In this document: positions 52,021 to 60,654 of the stretch, piece by piece
Layout: every line of letters begins with the position of its first letter
Position numbering within the stretch: position 1 is the stretch's first letter
NCBI GenBank assembly: GCA_035561075.1
Contig: DATMYF010000180.1
Location: forward strand, 1 to 64,000
DNA length: 64,000 nucleotides
Reading direction: 5' to 3'
Source: JAMCRM01 sp035561075
GTDB lineage: Bacteria; Acidobacteriota; Terriglobia; Bryobacterales; Bryobacteraceae
Notes under the pieces: generated by a model
Told to the model about the DNA's origin: nothing
The model's database searches: none
What the model saw: the letters and a program-made list of their open reading frames with translations, nothing else
Program-made: the position numbers and the translations under genes

Positions 52021-53333
52021 AGGAGTGACACCGCCTTTTCGAAGATATCCAGGCTCTCGTGGGCTTCGGCTTCGGTGATCACCAGCGGCGGCGCCACCCG
52101 GACTACGTTGCCGAAGATCCCCACCGACCCGATCAGCAGACCGTTGGCCGCGGCCAGGTCGATCAGCTTGCGAGTGAGGTCCGGGGCCGGTTCCTTGGTG
52201 GCCTTGTCGTGAACCAGCTCGACGCCGATCACCAGGCCCATGCCGCGCACATCCCCGATATACGGGCAGCGCTCCTGCATTTCGAGCAGCCGGGCTTTCA
52301 TCATGGCGCCGATCGACAACGCGTTCTGCTCCAGCTTCTCGCGCTTCATAATCCCGACCACCGCGCTTACAGCCGCGCAGGATACGGGGTTGCCACCCAT
52401 GGTGCTGCTCATCTCGCCCGAGCCGAGCACCCCGATCACGTCGCCGCGGGCGGCAATGGCGGAAGCGGGAACGCCGCTGCCGATGCCCTTTCCGATGCAC
52501 ACCAGGTCCGGGGTAAGCTGCTCCCACTCCATGGCGAAGAATTTGCCGGTGCGTCCGAACGACGCCTGTACTTCATCCAGCGTAAACAGCAGGTTGCGCG
52601 CGCGCAGCCATGCTTCGAGCTTGGGAAGCCAGCCGGCCGGCGGGAAGATGAAGCCCGCGGCGCCTTGGTACGGCTCCACGATTAGACCCGCCAGGCTCCC
52701 TGTGCTGTTGGCGCGGACTGAATCTTCCATGAACTCCAGGCACATCATCCCGCAGTTTTCGGGCTTCGCTTTGAAGGGGCAGCGATAGCAGTACGGATAC
52801 GGCACCCGGATGGCGCCCGGCACAGTGGGTCCGTAGCCCTTCTTCGGGCCGGCCAGGCCGCCGGCGCTCAGGGCGGCGTAGGTGCGGCCGTGGAACCCGC
52901 CATAGAAGCTCAGAATTTCGAACTTGCCGCTTTTCCTCTTCATGATGCGGGTGGCGGCCTCGGTGCTCTCGCTCCCGGTGCTCATGAAGAAGCACTTGTC
53001 GAGGTGCGGCGGCAGCACGGATACCAACTGTTCGGCAGCGTCAACGCGCTCCGCCGTGAGGCACTCGTAGTTATTCAGCAGGCGGCCGGAGGCCTTCTGG
53101 ATGGCGGTTACCAGGTCCGGGTGGCAGTGGCCGACGTTGGTCACCAGCACGCCGCTGGTCCAGTCGATGAACTTGTTCCCGTCCACGTCGGTAACAACGA
53201 CGCCGGAAGCGTGATCCCAGGCGACCTTGGCCTGGTACCCGGTGCACTGCGCTTCCACTTTCTGCCAGCGGGCAAAGAGTTCCTGCGACTTCGGCCCCGG
53301 GAAGGGCTGTTGGATAGACGTAACTTTCTGCAT
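52017..53333 (-). CDS. Class III aminotransferase (GABA/diamine type)
   Basis: A 438-residue PLP enzyme. The cofactor Lys is in LVCIGKGIGSGVP, the Asp in LFTLDEVQASFGRTGKF, and the phosphate loop in FMSTGSESTEAATRIMK. A PYCYRCPFKAKPENCGMMC cysteine cluster is also seen, as in some thermophile and archaeal class III members. It moves an amino group from an omega-amine to an oxoacid. It is third in the operon, coupled to the M20 gene by 4 bp and 18 nt after the hydroxyacid dehydrogenase. Confidence 0.94.
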   Translation of the reverse strand: MQKVTSIQQPFPGPKSQELFARWQKVEAQCTGYQAKVAWDHASGVVVTDVDGNKFIDWTSGVLVTNVGHCHPDLVTAIQKASGRLLNNYECLTAERVDAAEQLVSVLPPHLDKCFFMSTGSESTEAATRIMKRKSGKFEILSFYGGFHGRTYAALSAGGLAGPKKGYGPTVPGAIRVPYPYCYRCPFKAKPENCGMMCLEFMEDSVRANSTGSLAGLIVEPYQGAAGFIFPPAGWLPKLEAWLRARNLLFTLDEVQASFGRTGKFFAMEWEQLTPDLVCIGKGIGSGVPASAIAARGDVIGVLGSGEMSSTMGGNPVSCAAVSAVVGIMKREKLEQNALSIGAMMKARLLEMQERCPYIGDVRGMGLVIGVELVHDKATKEPAPDLTRKLIDLAAANGLLIGSVGIFGNVVRVAPPLVITEAEAHESLDIFEKAVSLL

Positions 53334-53351
53334 TTCTGGAGGGTTCTCCTT

Positions 53352-54335
53352 TTACGCGGTGGCCTTGGCGGTGTAGCGGGGCGGCTGGCCTGCCAGGTAC
53401 CGGTCGATTTCAAGCACGATCAGCTCGCGAATCTTACGTCCGGCATCCTCGGAGTACCACGCCAGGTGCGGGGTGAGGATCGCGTTGGGCTGCTGGAACA
53501 GGGGATAGCTGGTGGGCGGCGGTTCCACATCGAACACATCGATGCCGGCTCCGGCGATGACGCCCTTCTGGAGCGCCTCAGCCAGCGCGCAGGCATCCAC
53601 CATGGGTCCGCGCGCGGTGTTCACGATGTAGGCCGTAGGCTTCATGAGGGACAGCGTGCGGCTGTTCACGATGTGGCGCGTTTCCGAGTTGAGCGGGGTA
53701 TGTATAGTGATGAAGTCGGACTCGCGGAACAGGGTATCCTGGTCCACCGTGGTGATTCCCAGTTCCTTCTTGCGCTCCTCGGAAAGATAAGGATCGCAGA
53801 TCAGGAACTCGAAGCCGAAGCTCTTCAGCTTCTTGTAGACCAGTGAGCCGATGCGCCCGCAGCCGATAATGCCGAGCTTCTGGCCGGCCATGCGGAACAT
53901 CGGCACCACGGGGGCGAAATCCCAGCGGGCATTGGCGGATGAATCGTCCAGCACCTTGCGGCTGCTCACGATGCGGCGGCCGCAACCAAAGATCAGGGCA
54001 ATGGCCTGCTCCGCCACCTCTTCGGCGCAGTAGTCCGGGATGTAGCACAGCGGGATGCGGGCGGCGTCAAGCGCCTTCACGTTCACATTGTCGTAGCCGA
54101 CGCCATGACGGATTACCAGCTTGACCTTCTTCCACGCGGCGATGACCTCCGGGGTGATGGGGACCATGTTGACCACCACCACGTCGGCATCCTCCGTGGC
54201 GGCGATGACATCCTCCACGGGGGCGAACTTCAACTGGTGAGTAACGAATTCGACGCCGCGACGGGCCATCTCTTCCGTCTCCCAATTCAGGTCCGGTTCG
54301 ATGTAGTCGGTCACGACTACTTTGACTTTGCTCAC
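53352..54335 (-). CDS. D-2-hydroxyacid dehydrogenase family protein
   Basis: A 327-residue NAD-dependent oxidoreductase of the phosphoglycerate-dehydrogenase/CtBP type. The Rossmann loop is LGIIGCGRIGSLVYKKLKSF, the substrate Arg is in VNTARGPMVD, the Glu in FDVEPPP, and the catalytic His in LTPHLAWYSEDAG. The start is GTG 54335, overlapping the Gfo/Idh stop as GTGA; the N-terminus SKVKVVVTDYIEPDL is complete. Second gene of the operon. It reduces a 2-oxoacid or oxidises a D-2-hydroxyacid; substrate unknown. Confidence 0.94.
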   Translation of the reverse strand: MSKVKVVVTDYIEPDLNWETEEMARRGVEFVTHQLKFAPVEDVIAATEDADVVVVNMVPITPEVIAAWKKVKLVIRHGVGYDNVNVKALDAARIPLCYIPDYCAEEVAEQAIALIFGCGRRIVSSRKVLDDSSANARWDFAPVVPMFRMAGQKLGIIGCGRIGSLVYKKLKSFGFEFLICDPYLSEERKKELGITTVDQDTLFRESDFITIHTPLNSETRHIVNSRTLSLMKPTAYIVNTARGPMVDACALAEALQKGVIAGAGIDVFDVEPPPTSYPLFQQPNAILTPHLAWYSEDAGRKIRELIVLEIDRYLAGQPPRYTAKATA

Positions 54336-55399
54336 AACCTCACCGCTTTCCCGCTCTCCGCGGATTGATAAATCGCTTCCACTACTTCGAGCGCCCGCAC
54401 GCCGTCGTCGCCCGTGATCACCGGTGGACCGCCGGTACGGATGCATTTCTCGATGTCCGCCAGGAACTGCAGCCCCAGGATCCCCGTGTACCCCGGGTGC
54501 GACTGCAATTCAAACTGCACGTGGCGGCGCGGCGCCGAGGCAAATCCCCCGGCGTCGCTGCACACGAACAGGGTTTCTTTCACTCCTTCGAAAGAGGGGC
54601 TCCAGGAGAGCGCACCGCCGGTGCCTCGCAGGGCGAGCCCGAGATCGCGGCCGAACGGATAGCTGTCCGGTACCGTATAGCTGATGTCCAGCGCCACCAC
54701 CGCACCGCGGGAAAACGTCAGCAGCCCAAAGGAGTTATCTTCTATATCGTACTCCGTATTGACCTTGACGTTCTTGCCCACCACTTCGACCACTTCGTCA
54801 TTGAGCATCCAGCGATAGAGATCGATCCAGTGGACCCCCAGGTTGTACATGGGGCCGCCGCCGCTGCACGCCTTCACCAGCATCCAGGAAGCGTTGCCGT
54901 CGATGTACCGCTGCAGGCGGCCGGCCGCGCAACGGCCTTCGCAGCCCACGATGCGGCCCAGCACACCCTCGTCGATAAACTGCTTCATCTGCTTCGCCAC
55001 CGGGTGATAGCGCCAGACGTAAGGCGTGGAGAGCAACACGCCGGCCTTCCGCGCGGCTTCCACCATGCGGCGGCAACCCGCGGCACTGGCGGCCATGGGC
55101 TTCTCGACAACCAGGTGGATGCCGCGCTCGGCGCAAGCCACGGCGGCCTCCGGACACTCCGAGTGCGGCAGGAAGAGCAGCGCCAGGTCGAGCCGCTCCT
55201 TTTCGATCATCTCCCGCCAGTCGCTGTAGCCGCGCACCGGGACGTCTTTGACGAAGCCGTCCAGCACAGCGGCATTCGCATCCGCTACCGTCGCCAGCTT
55301 CAATCCGGGAAGCGCCGCGATCAGCGGCACATAGCTGCGTGGATGCAGGTGGGAAAGCCCCACCATCCCGACCGACAGAGACCTGCTTTCATCGCTCAT
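54332..55399 (-). CDS. Gfo/Idh/MocA family oxidoreductase
   Basis: A 355-residue NAD(P)-dependent oxidoreductase. Rossmann start: SVGMVGLSHLHPRSYVPLI; catalytic Lys motif: LVVEKPMAAS; and GGGPMYNLGVHWIDLYRWML. The first loop carries HLHP in place of the usual GxGxxG second glycines, a variant of the family. ATG 55399 is preferred for the AAAGGA 9 nt upstream; ATG 55417 is possible. First gene of the six-gene operon, behind the TTGACA promoter at 55477-55448. Confidence 0.92.
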   Translation of the reverse strand: MSDESRSLSVGMVGLSHLHPRSYVPLIAALPGLKLATVADANAAVLDGFVKDVPVRGYSDWREMIEKERLDLALLFLPHSECPEAAVACAERGIHLVVEKPMAASAAGCRRMVEAARKAGVLLSTPYVWRYHPVAKQMKQFIDEGVLGRIVGCEGRCAAGRLQRYIDGNASWMLVKACSGGGPMYNLGVHWIDLYRWMLNDEVVEVVGKNVKVNTEYDIEDNSFGLLTFSRGAVVALDISYTVPDSYPFGRDLGLALRGTGGALSWSPSFEGVKETLFVCSDAGGFASAPRRHVQFELQSHPGYTGILGLQFLADIEKCIRTGGPPVITGDDGVRALEVVEAIYQSAESGKAVRL

Positions 55400-55447
55400 T
55401 CGGACGTGTCCTTTCAAAGGTGAATATGGGGATGAGAACCCAACCGT

Positions 55448-55477
55448 AGTTTAGGTAGGTAACAACTTTTCTGTCAA
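55448..55477 (-). promoter_or_regulatory. Sigma-70-type promoter of the six-gene operon
   Basis: On the minus strand, consensus TTGACA (55477-55472), an 18-nt spacer and TAAACT (55453-55448). It places the transcript start near 55441, about 40 nt ahead of the ATG at 55399. Confidence 0.65.
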
Positions 55478-55594
55478 CATGAATCTTGTATTTTGAGAAC
55501 GCCGTTTTACATCGTGAAAGTGACTGCCAGAGCGCACGGCGCGCGAATGCGGTAAATTAAGATTCGGATTTCCGAAGCACCCAGGAGTACCGCG

Positions 55595-57157
55595 ATGCCG
55601 CAGCGAAACGAGGGCGTCTGGCGCGACGCCGTGATGGCGCTTCTGCGCATAGTAATAGGCTGGCACTTTTTCTACGAGGGCTGGGCGAAACTACTGCACG
55701 CCGGATGGAGTTCGGCGGGTTACCTCAAAGCGAGCACGGGTCCCTTCGGGGGCGCTTTTCAGTGGTTGGGTTCGCAAACCGGGCTGGTCCTTGTCGTGGA
55801 CCAGATCAACATCTGGGTGTTGCTGCTGGCAGGGCTTGGGCTGATGCTCGGGGTCTTCGTGAAACCGTCCGCCATTTCAGGCATGGTGCTGCTGTCGCTC
55901 TACTACCTGGCCTATCCGCCATTATTCGAGCCGCTGGTGAGCGGCGTCAACGAAGGCAACTACCTGGTAGTGAACAAGAACCTGGTGGAGTTGTTCGCGT
56001 TAGCCGCGGTGGTGGCCTATCCGGCGGCGCTGTTCGGGCTGGAGCGCATCCTGTTCCGGCGCAGCACGGCTGCCGCGGAGGTTGCAGAAACCCCGGCCCC
56101 AGCGGAGGCGCCGGTGCCCGCGGCTGTGAGGGGCCTCGACCGGCCACTGCCTGCGTATCTCGGGCCGATGTCGCGGCGCGGCATGTTCGCCAGCATGGCC
56201 GGACTGCCCTTCGTCGGCGGCTTCGCCCTGGCATTCCTTAAGAAGCACGGATGGAAGAGCTTTGAAGAGGTGCACCTGGGGGGCGGCAGGCGCGGCGACA
56301 CGTACGTGGCCAGCGCCACCATGAAGACCTTCCAGTTCACCAGCCGGAACGAGCTCCGAGGGAAGCTGCCCTACGGCAAGATCGGCAATCTGAACATCAG
56401 CCGTATGATCCTGGGGGGCAACCTGATCGGCGGATGGGCGCATGCGCGGGACCTCATCTATGTTTCGAAACTGGTGAGGGCCTATCATCATCGCGACAAG
56501 ATCTTCCAGACCTTCGCGATGTCGGAGTCCTGCGGGGTGAACACCATCATCACCAACCCGCTGCTCTGCGGCGTGATCAACGACTATTGGCGCAACGGCG
56601 GCCGCATCCAGTTCATTTCCGACTGCGGCGGGAAAGACGTGCTGCAGATGATCCAAAAGTCCATCGACCAGGGCGCCTCGGCCTGCTATATCCAGGGAGG
56701 CGTTGCCGACCGCCTGGTAGAGGAGCGCAAATTCGACACCATCGCACGGGCGCTCGAACTGATCCGTAAGAATGGTTTGCCGGCGGGCATAGGCGGACAC
56801 AAGTTGAATACCATCCGGACCGCCGTGGAACTTGGGTTAACGCCCGATTTCTGGATGAAGACGCTGCACAAGGTGGACTACTGGTCGGCCGCGCCGCAGC
56901 CCGAGAACGATAACCGCTGGTGCGAGGATCCGGCCGAAACGGCAGCGTACATGAAGAGCCTGGCCCAGCCGTGGATCGCCTTCAAGATCCTGGCGGCAGG
57001 CGCGATCGAGCCGAAGGTGGCCTTCCGTTGGGCTTTCGAAAACGGCGCCGATTTCATCTGCGTGGGGATGTACGATTTCCAGATTGTGGACGACGTAAAC
57101 CTTGCGCTGAACGTGTTGAACGCCGGCGTGGTGCGGGCGCGTCCGTGGTGCGCGTAG
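55595..57157 (+). CDS. DoxX-like membrane domain fused to a TIM-barrel domain
   Basis: A 520-residue fusion. Residues 1-155 are DoxX-like, with about four helices: LLRIVIGWHFFYEGWAKLLH, then INIWVLLLAGLGLMLGVFV. A proline/alanine linker (ETPAPAEAPVPAA) leads to a near-Tat motif MSRRGMF at 192-198 and another helix (ASMAGLPFVGGFALAFLKK). Residues about 245-520 look like a TIM barrel with an aldo-keto-reductase-like opening (LPYGKIGNLNISRMILGGNL) and FENGADFICVGMYDF near the end. The AKR catalytic Tyr/Lys/His set is not obvious. AGGAG upstream fixes the start. It is divergent from the six-gene operon, 195 bp away. Confidence 0.82.
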   Translation: MPQRNEGVWRDAVMALLRIVIGWHFFYEGWAKLLHAGWSSAGYLKASTGPFGGAFQWLGSQTGLVLVVDQINIWVLLLAGLGLMLGVFVKPSAISGMVLLSLYYLAYPPLFEPLVSGVNEGNYLVVNKNLVELFALAAVVAYPAALFGLERILFRRSTAAAEVAETPAPAEAPVPAAVRGLDRPLPAYLGPMSRRGMFASMAGLPFVGGFALAFLKKHGWKSFEEVHLGGGRRGDTYVASATMKTFQFTSRNELRGKLPYGKIGNLNISRMILGGNLIGGWAHARDLIYVSKLVRAYHHRDKIFQTFAMSESCGVNTIITNPLLCGVINDYWRNGGRIQFISDCGGKDVLQMIQKSIDQGASACYIQGGVADRLVEERKFDTIARALELIRKNGLPAGIGGHKLNTIRTAVELGLTPDFWMKTLHKVDYWSAAPQPENDNRWCEDPAETAAYMKSLAQPWIAFKILAAGAIEPKVAFRWAFENGADFICVGMYDFQIVDDVNLALNVLNAGVVRARPWCA

Positions 57158-57191
57158 GGCGCGGCCGGGGGAGCACCTCCAGGTCAGGCAG

Positions 57192-58133
57192 TCATGGTAG
57201 TTCCAAAAACTCTTTCACGGCCTGCCTGACTGCATTCATTTGAGGAAGCAATCCGTGGCCGCCGGTGTCGAAAGATATCAACCGGGAGCGCTTGATGGCT
57301 TCATGGGCATGCTCGGCGTGGTGATAGCTCACCAGGGCGTCGTCTTTGGCATGCAGTACGAGCGTCGGCACCGACACATTGTCTGTCGAGACCGCTTCGC
57401 GCTGGATCATGTCGCCGTCGTTTACTGTGCCCTGGTAGCGTTGAGACATGGGGTGCATCGTATCTAGCATTCCCTGCGCCAGTTGCTTCTGGGCCGGAGT
57501 AAATCTCGCGTACACATCGGCGGGTATGCCCATCAAATCCAATATCATTCGCTGCCCGAATTTTGCCACCAGCCAATAGGCATAATCGGACCGCTGGATG
57601 AGGTGGATGATGCCGACGTAAAAAGCCGGCTTGTCGCCCGTGACCGATGCTTCGCTGACCGCCGATATGAGTATGAGTGCCGAGGTCCTTTCCGGGTAGT
57701 CATTGGCAAATTGAGTAGCCGAAGGCCCCCCGGCCGAGGTACCGAGCACAATGACTTTCGGAATGCGCAAATGGTCCAGGAGGTCTCTATACAGCGCGGC
57801 TTGCGCTTTAATTGACGCATTTTGCGGGATCGGGGTACGCAGGTACCCATACCGGGATACCGAGATGAGCTTATGCCCGTCTCCGAAAGCCATCTTGGCA
57901 GCCCAAAGCCCCTGGTCGTAGCCTCCGCCTGCGCCGTGCAGCGACAATACGGGAGTTCCCTCTCCTTCAATTGCGTACTCGACATCGCCGTGGTCCGTTT
58001 TTAGGATCGTGCCACACGCCAACAGACGGGCTTTTGCCGCTTTCATCTCGCGATGATAGGGCCGGTAGGTCAGTGCTATGGAAATAGCTGCGGCGCCTGC
58101 AATAACGGCAATAGTGATAAAGAAACGCAGCAT
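57192..58133 (-). CDS. Membrane-anchored alpha/beta hydrolase
   Basis: A 313-residue hydrolase with one N-terminal helix (FFITIAVIAGAAAISIAL). The triad is Ser133 in LGTSAGGPS, Asp in LHAKDDALVSY and His in DTGGHGLLPQ. The oxyanion motif is LSLHGAGGGYDQ. The start is ATG 58133; upstream codons lie in the shadow of the next gene. Its base composition is less GC-rich than its neighbours, suggesting separate ancestry. Substrate unknown (ester or lactone type). Confidence 0.88.
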   Translation of the reverse strand: MLRFFITIAVIAGAAAISIALTYRPYHREMKAAKARLLACGTILKTDHGDVEYAIEGEGTPVLSLHGAGGGYDQGLWAAKMAFGDGHKLISVSRYGYLRTPIPQNASIKAQAALYRDLLDHLRIPKVIVLGTSAGGPSATQFANDYPERTSALILISAVSEASVTGDKPAFYVGIIHLIQRSDYAYWLVAKFGQRMILDLMGIPADVYARFTPAQKQLAQGMLDTMHPMSQRYQGTVNDGDMIQREAVSTDNVSVPTLVLHAKDDALVSYHHAEHAHEAIKRSRLISFDTGGHGLLPQMNAVRQAVKEFLELP

Positions 58134-58170
58134 CACACCCCAACAGACCGCCTTGAGATAAGCTGAGGCA

Positions 58171-59415
58171 CTACCCAATCTTCGGCAGCTCGTATCCCTT
58201 GCGGCGCGGCCGAGACAACATGGCGTTCGCTTCCGAGTCCCCATTGAAGCGCTCCGCCTTGGGGTCCCAGCGCAGCTTGCGGCCGGTGTCGCGACACATG
58301 TTGACAAGGTGGCAGACGCTGTTGGAGCGGTGCCCGATCTCCACGTCGGCGTTGGGCTGCTTCCGCGTCTTGATGGCCTGGACGAAGTTGCGGATGTGGA
58401 AGGCGTTTTCGCCGGGGCCCTCCTTGATGATGTCCGGCGCGCCCTTCTTCAATTCCGGCACGTTGGTGATGAAATCGCCGCGCAGGATCTGGATGCGCCC
58501 GTTGGTGCCCTCGAAAATAGCGCCGAGCTGCTGGTGGTCGTTAATCTTCGGCTGTTCGAGGCTCACCACGGTGCCGTTGGCGTAACGCATGGCCACCTTG
58601 CCCTGCGGGCCTTGCTCCACGGGCCAGATCTCCACGGGACCGGTGAGGGACGTGCCTAGCGCCGCCTGCACCTGGTCGAGCGAATGGGTACCCCAGCCGG
58701 AAACGCCCCAGGATTGGCCGCCGCCGTCATAGTCCCACCAGAGCGCCCAGCCGCGGTGCAGCTTGCTGTGGTAAGGGCGCAGTTCGGTCTGGCCGCACCA
58801 GAGGTCCCAGTTGAGCCCTTCCGGTTGCGGCTCGGCGGGCATCGGCTTCCAGCGTGCGGGGCCGATGAAGTTGCACAAGATCACCTTTTCGATCTTCCCA
58901 ATTTTCCCGCTGCTCACCAGGTTGCTGGCGTAGATGTTGATCGGCATGGAGCGCTGCTGTGTGCCGGTCTGAAGCACGCGCTTATAGTGGCGCACCGCGC
59001 GGACCAGCACCCGCCCTTCCTCCACTGTTAGGGTGAGGGGTTTCTCGGCGTAGACGTCGAGGCCTGACTGGAGCGCCTGGATGGCCGTCAGGACGCGCGC
59101 GTGCGTGGTGGTCTCGATGAATACGGCGTCGAGCTTCTCTTTATCGAACATGCTGCGGGCATCGGGGTACTTGCGCCACTTTGCGCCCTCGGGGTGAAGC
59201 GCGGCGGCCTCGGCCAGGCGGGGCTCAAAGCAGTCGGCAATGGCATTGATCCGGGCCTCGCCAAAATCCTCGTGCTTGATCAGCCACTGCGCCCTGCCAC
59301 CCAGCCCGATGATGCCGATCTCCACGCGATCGTTCGCACCCCGCACCGTGGACGCCGCCACGTAGGGGAAAGCCGCGGCGGTGGCTGAGTTCTTCAGAAA
59401 ACTGCGCCTGTTCAT
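58171..59415 (-). CDS. Tat-exported Gfo/Idh/MocA family oxidoreductase
   Basis: A 414-residue protein starting MNRRSFLKNSATAAAFPYVA, a clear Tat signal. The Rossmann start is VEIGIIGLGGRAQWLIKH, the conserved Lys lies in DVYAEKPLTLTVEEG, and WGVSGWGTHSLDQVQAAL is the substrate domain. Tat export of a cofactor-loaded folded protein is known for this family (glucose-fructose oxidoreductase). It sits 31 nt before the SGNH hydrolase gene on the same strand, which is upstream in transcription, so both may form an operon. Confidence 0.94.
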   Translation of the reverse strand: MNRRSFLKNSATAAAFPYVAASTVRGANDRVEIGIIGLGGRAQWLIKHEDFGEARINAIADCFEPRLAEAAALHPEGAKWRKYPDARSMFDKEKLDAVFIETTTHARVLTAIQALQSGLDVYAEKPLTLTVEEGRVLVRAVRHYKRVLQTGTQQRSMPINIYASNLVSSGKIGKIEKVILCNFIGPARWKPMPAEPQPEGLNWDLWCGQTELRPYHSKLHRGWALWWDYDGGGQSWGVSGWGTHSLDQVQAALGTSLTGPVEIWPVEQGPQGKVAMRYANGTVVSLEQPKINDHQQLGAIFEGTNGRIQILRGDFITNVPELKKGAPDIIKEGPGENAFHIRNFVQAIKTRKQPNADVEIGHRSNSVCHLVNMCRDTGRKLRWDPKAERFNGDSEANAMLSRPRRKGYELPKIG

Positions 59416-59446
59416 GAGGTTTCGCTCGCTCCGGAGTACAAGGGTA

Positions 59447-60157
59447 TCACCGTTGGGGCGGTGCGGCGGGACCCAGGGGCAGCCGGGCGGTGCTCGGAAT
59501 GCGGCCCGGATAGCGCTGTGAAATGCGCTCCATCATGTAGTTGGCCATCAGGGACGAGCCGCGCACGTTGGGATGCACGCGGTCCGCGAAAACGTCGTGC
59601 TTGCGGAGGAACACGTCCCCGGCTTCGGTGTGGACGAGCATGCCCGAGGGTTCCAGGCCGTCGATGAGGTGCCGCACATCCAGCAACATCAGCCTGGGGA
59701 ACTCCCCGGCAAGTTCTTCCAGGTACCGGTTGACGTGCTCGTGGCGAAGCAGCACCAGGCTCGGCAGGTTGCCCAGCAGCACCACCGCGCCGGTCGCGTC
59801 GAGCCGCGCCACGTAATCCCGGATGTACCGCTTCCTGGCGCTGGTGAGAAACAGGGACGCTTTGAAACCGTGATAGAAGAGGTCCACCGCGATGATAATG
59901 GTGGGGTTCAGGCGTGCGACCTGGTCGAGTTGGCGCAGGTGCGAGCCGCTCGGCGCGCCGCCTTCGGCAAAGGTGAAGATACTCTCCGGCGGGGTGCCCA
60001 TGTGGCGGGCCAGCAGCAGTCCGGGGGAAGGCGCTTTCTCGTTGGCGGAGACGCTGGCCCCGATGATCACCACGCGTTCGAACAGGCCCGAAGCCTCCGC
60101 TCGCGCGGCCGGAAGCCCAATCAGCACCCCTGCAAGTAGGATCGCTACCCGCCCCAT
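59447..60157 (-). CDS. Exported SGNH/GDSL-family hydrolase-like protein
   Basis: A 236-residue protein with a signal peptide (ILLAGVLIGLPAARAEA). Block I is VVIIGASVSANE with Ser35 (GAS in place of GDS), block III may be LLGNLPSL, and the C-terminal Asp-x-x-His is FADRVHPNVRGSS. These fit the SGNH esterase/lipase fold, used for deacetylating glycans or lipids. A TAGGAT box (60171-60166) ends 8 nt before the ATG, with no Shine-Dalgarno. The substitution of Asp in block I makes activity less certain. Confidence 0.8.
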   Translation of the reverse strand: MGRVAILLAGVLIGLPAARAEASGLFERVVIIGASVSANEKAPSPGLLLARHMGTPPESIFTFAEGGAPSGSHLRQLDQVARLNPTIIIAVDLFYHGFKASLFLTSARKRYIRDYVARLDATGAVVLLGNLPSLVLLRHEHVNRYLEELAGEFPRLMLLDVRHLIDGLEPSGMLVHTEAGDVFLRKHDVFADRVHPNVRGSSLMANYMMERISQRYPGRIPSTARLPLGPAAPPQR

Positions 60158-60231
60158 TGTCTTTCATCCTACCGTAGCCGGGTCGCGCCGGTACGCCAAA
60201 CGCCCGCCCCCGCGCGATACTGATAACACTT

Positions 60232-60654
60232 ATGCCGAATCGAAAGCAGCTCCTGATCTTAACGGTGGCGGTGACGGTCGCGTTACTGGTGGGCTACATC
60301 CCGCAGTTCCTGCGTGCCCGGGGACTTCAGCAGGAACTGGAGACGGTCCGGCAGCAGCTAAACGGATGCCAATCGCGCAACCGGGCGGCGGCGCTGCGGG
60401 ACATGATGGGGCTCGCGTATCTGGAAGTTAACCAGAAGAATTATGGCGTCGCCGGCCAGCACGCGGCGCGCTTCTTCGAGCGGGCCGGGCAAGTGCGCGC
60501 GGAGACCTCCGACCCGGGTCTGCAGAACGCGCTCGGCCAAGCCATGTCCCGCCGCGACGAGATCACGGCCGGGCTGGCAAGGGGCGACTCCGCCGTAACC
60601 GCGCCCATCGAAACCACCTACCGGGAACTGCTCTCCGCCGCCCCGGGCGCCTGA
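60232..60654 (+). CDS. Small single-helix membrane protein of unknown function
   Basis: A 140-residue protein with one N-terminal helix (QLLILTVAVTVALLVGYIPQF), then a short coiled coil (LQQELETVRQQLNGCQS) and a TPR-like helical pair (LRDMMGLAYLEVNQKNYGVAGQHAARF). It probably faces the periplasm. A GATACT box lies 10 nt before the ATG. I recognise no named family. Its TGA abuts the stop of the convergent heparinase-like gene, making the palindrome TGATCA. Confidence 0.75.
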   Translation: MPNRKQLLILTVAVTVALLVGYIPQFLRARGLQQELETVRQQLNGCQSRNRAAALRDMMGLAYLEVNQKNYGVAGQHAARFFERAGQVRAETSDPGLQNALGQAMSRRDEITAGLARGDSAVTAPIETTYRELLSAAPGA

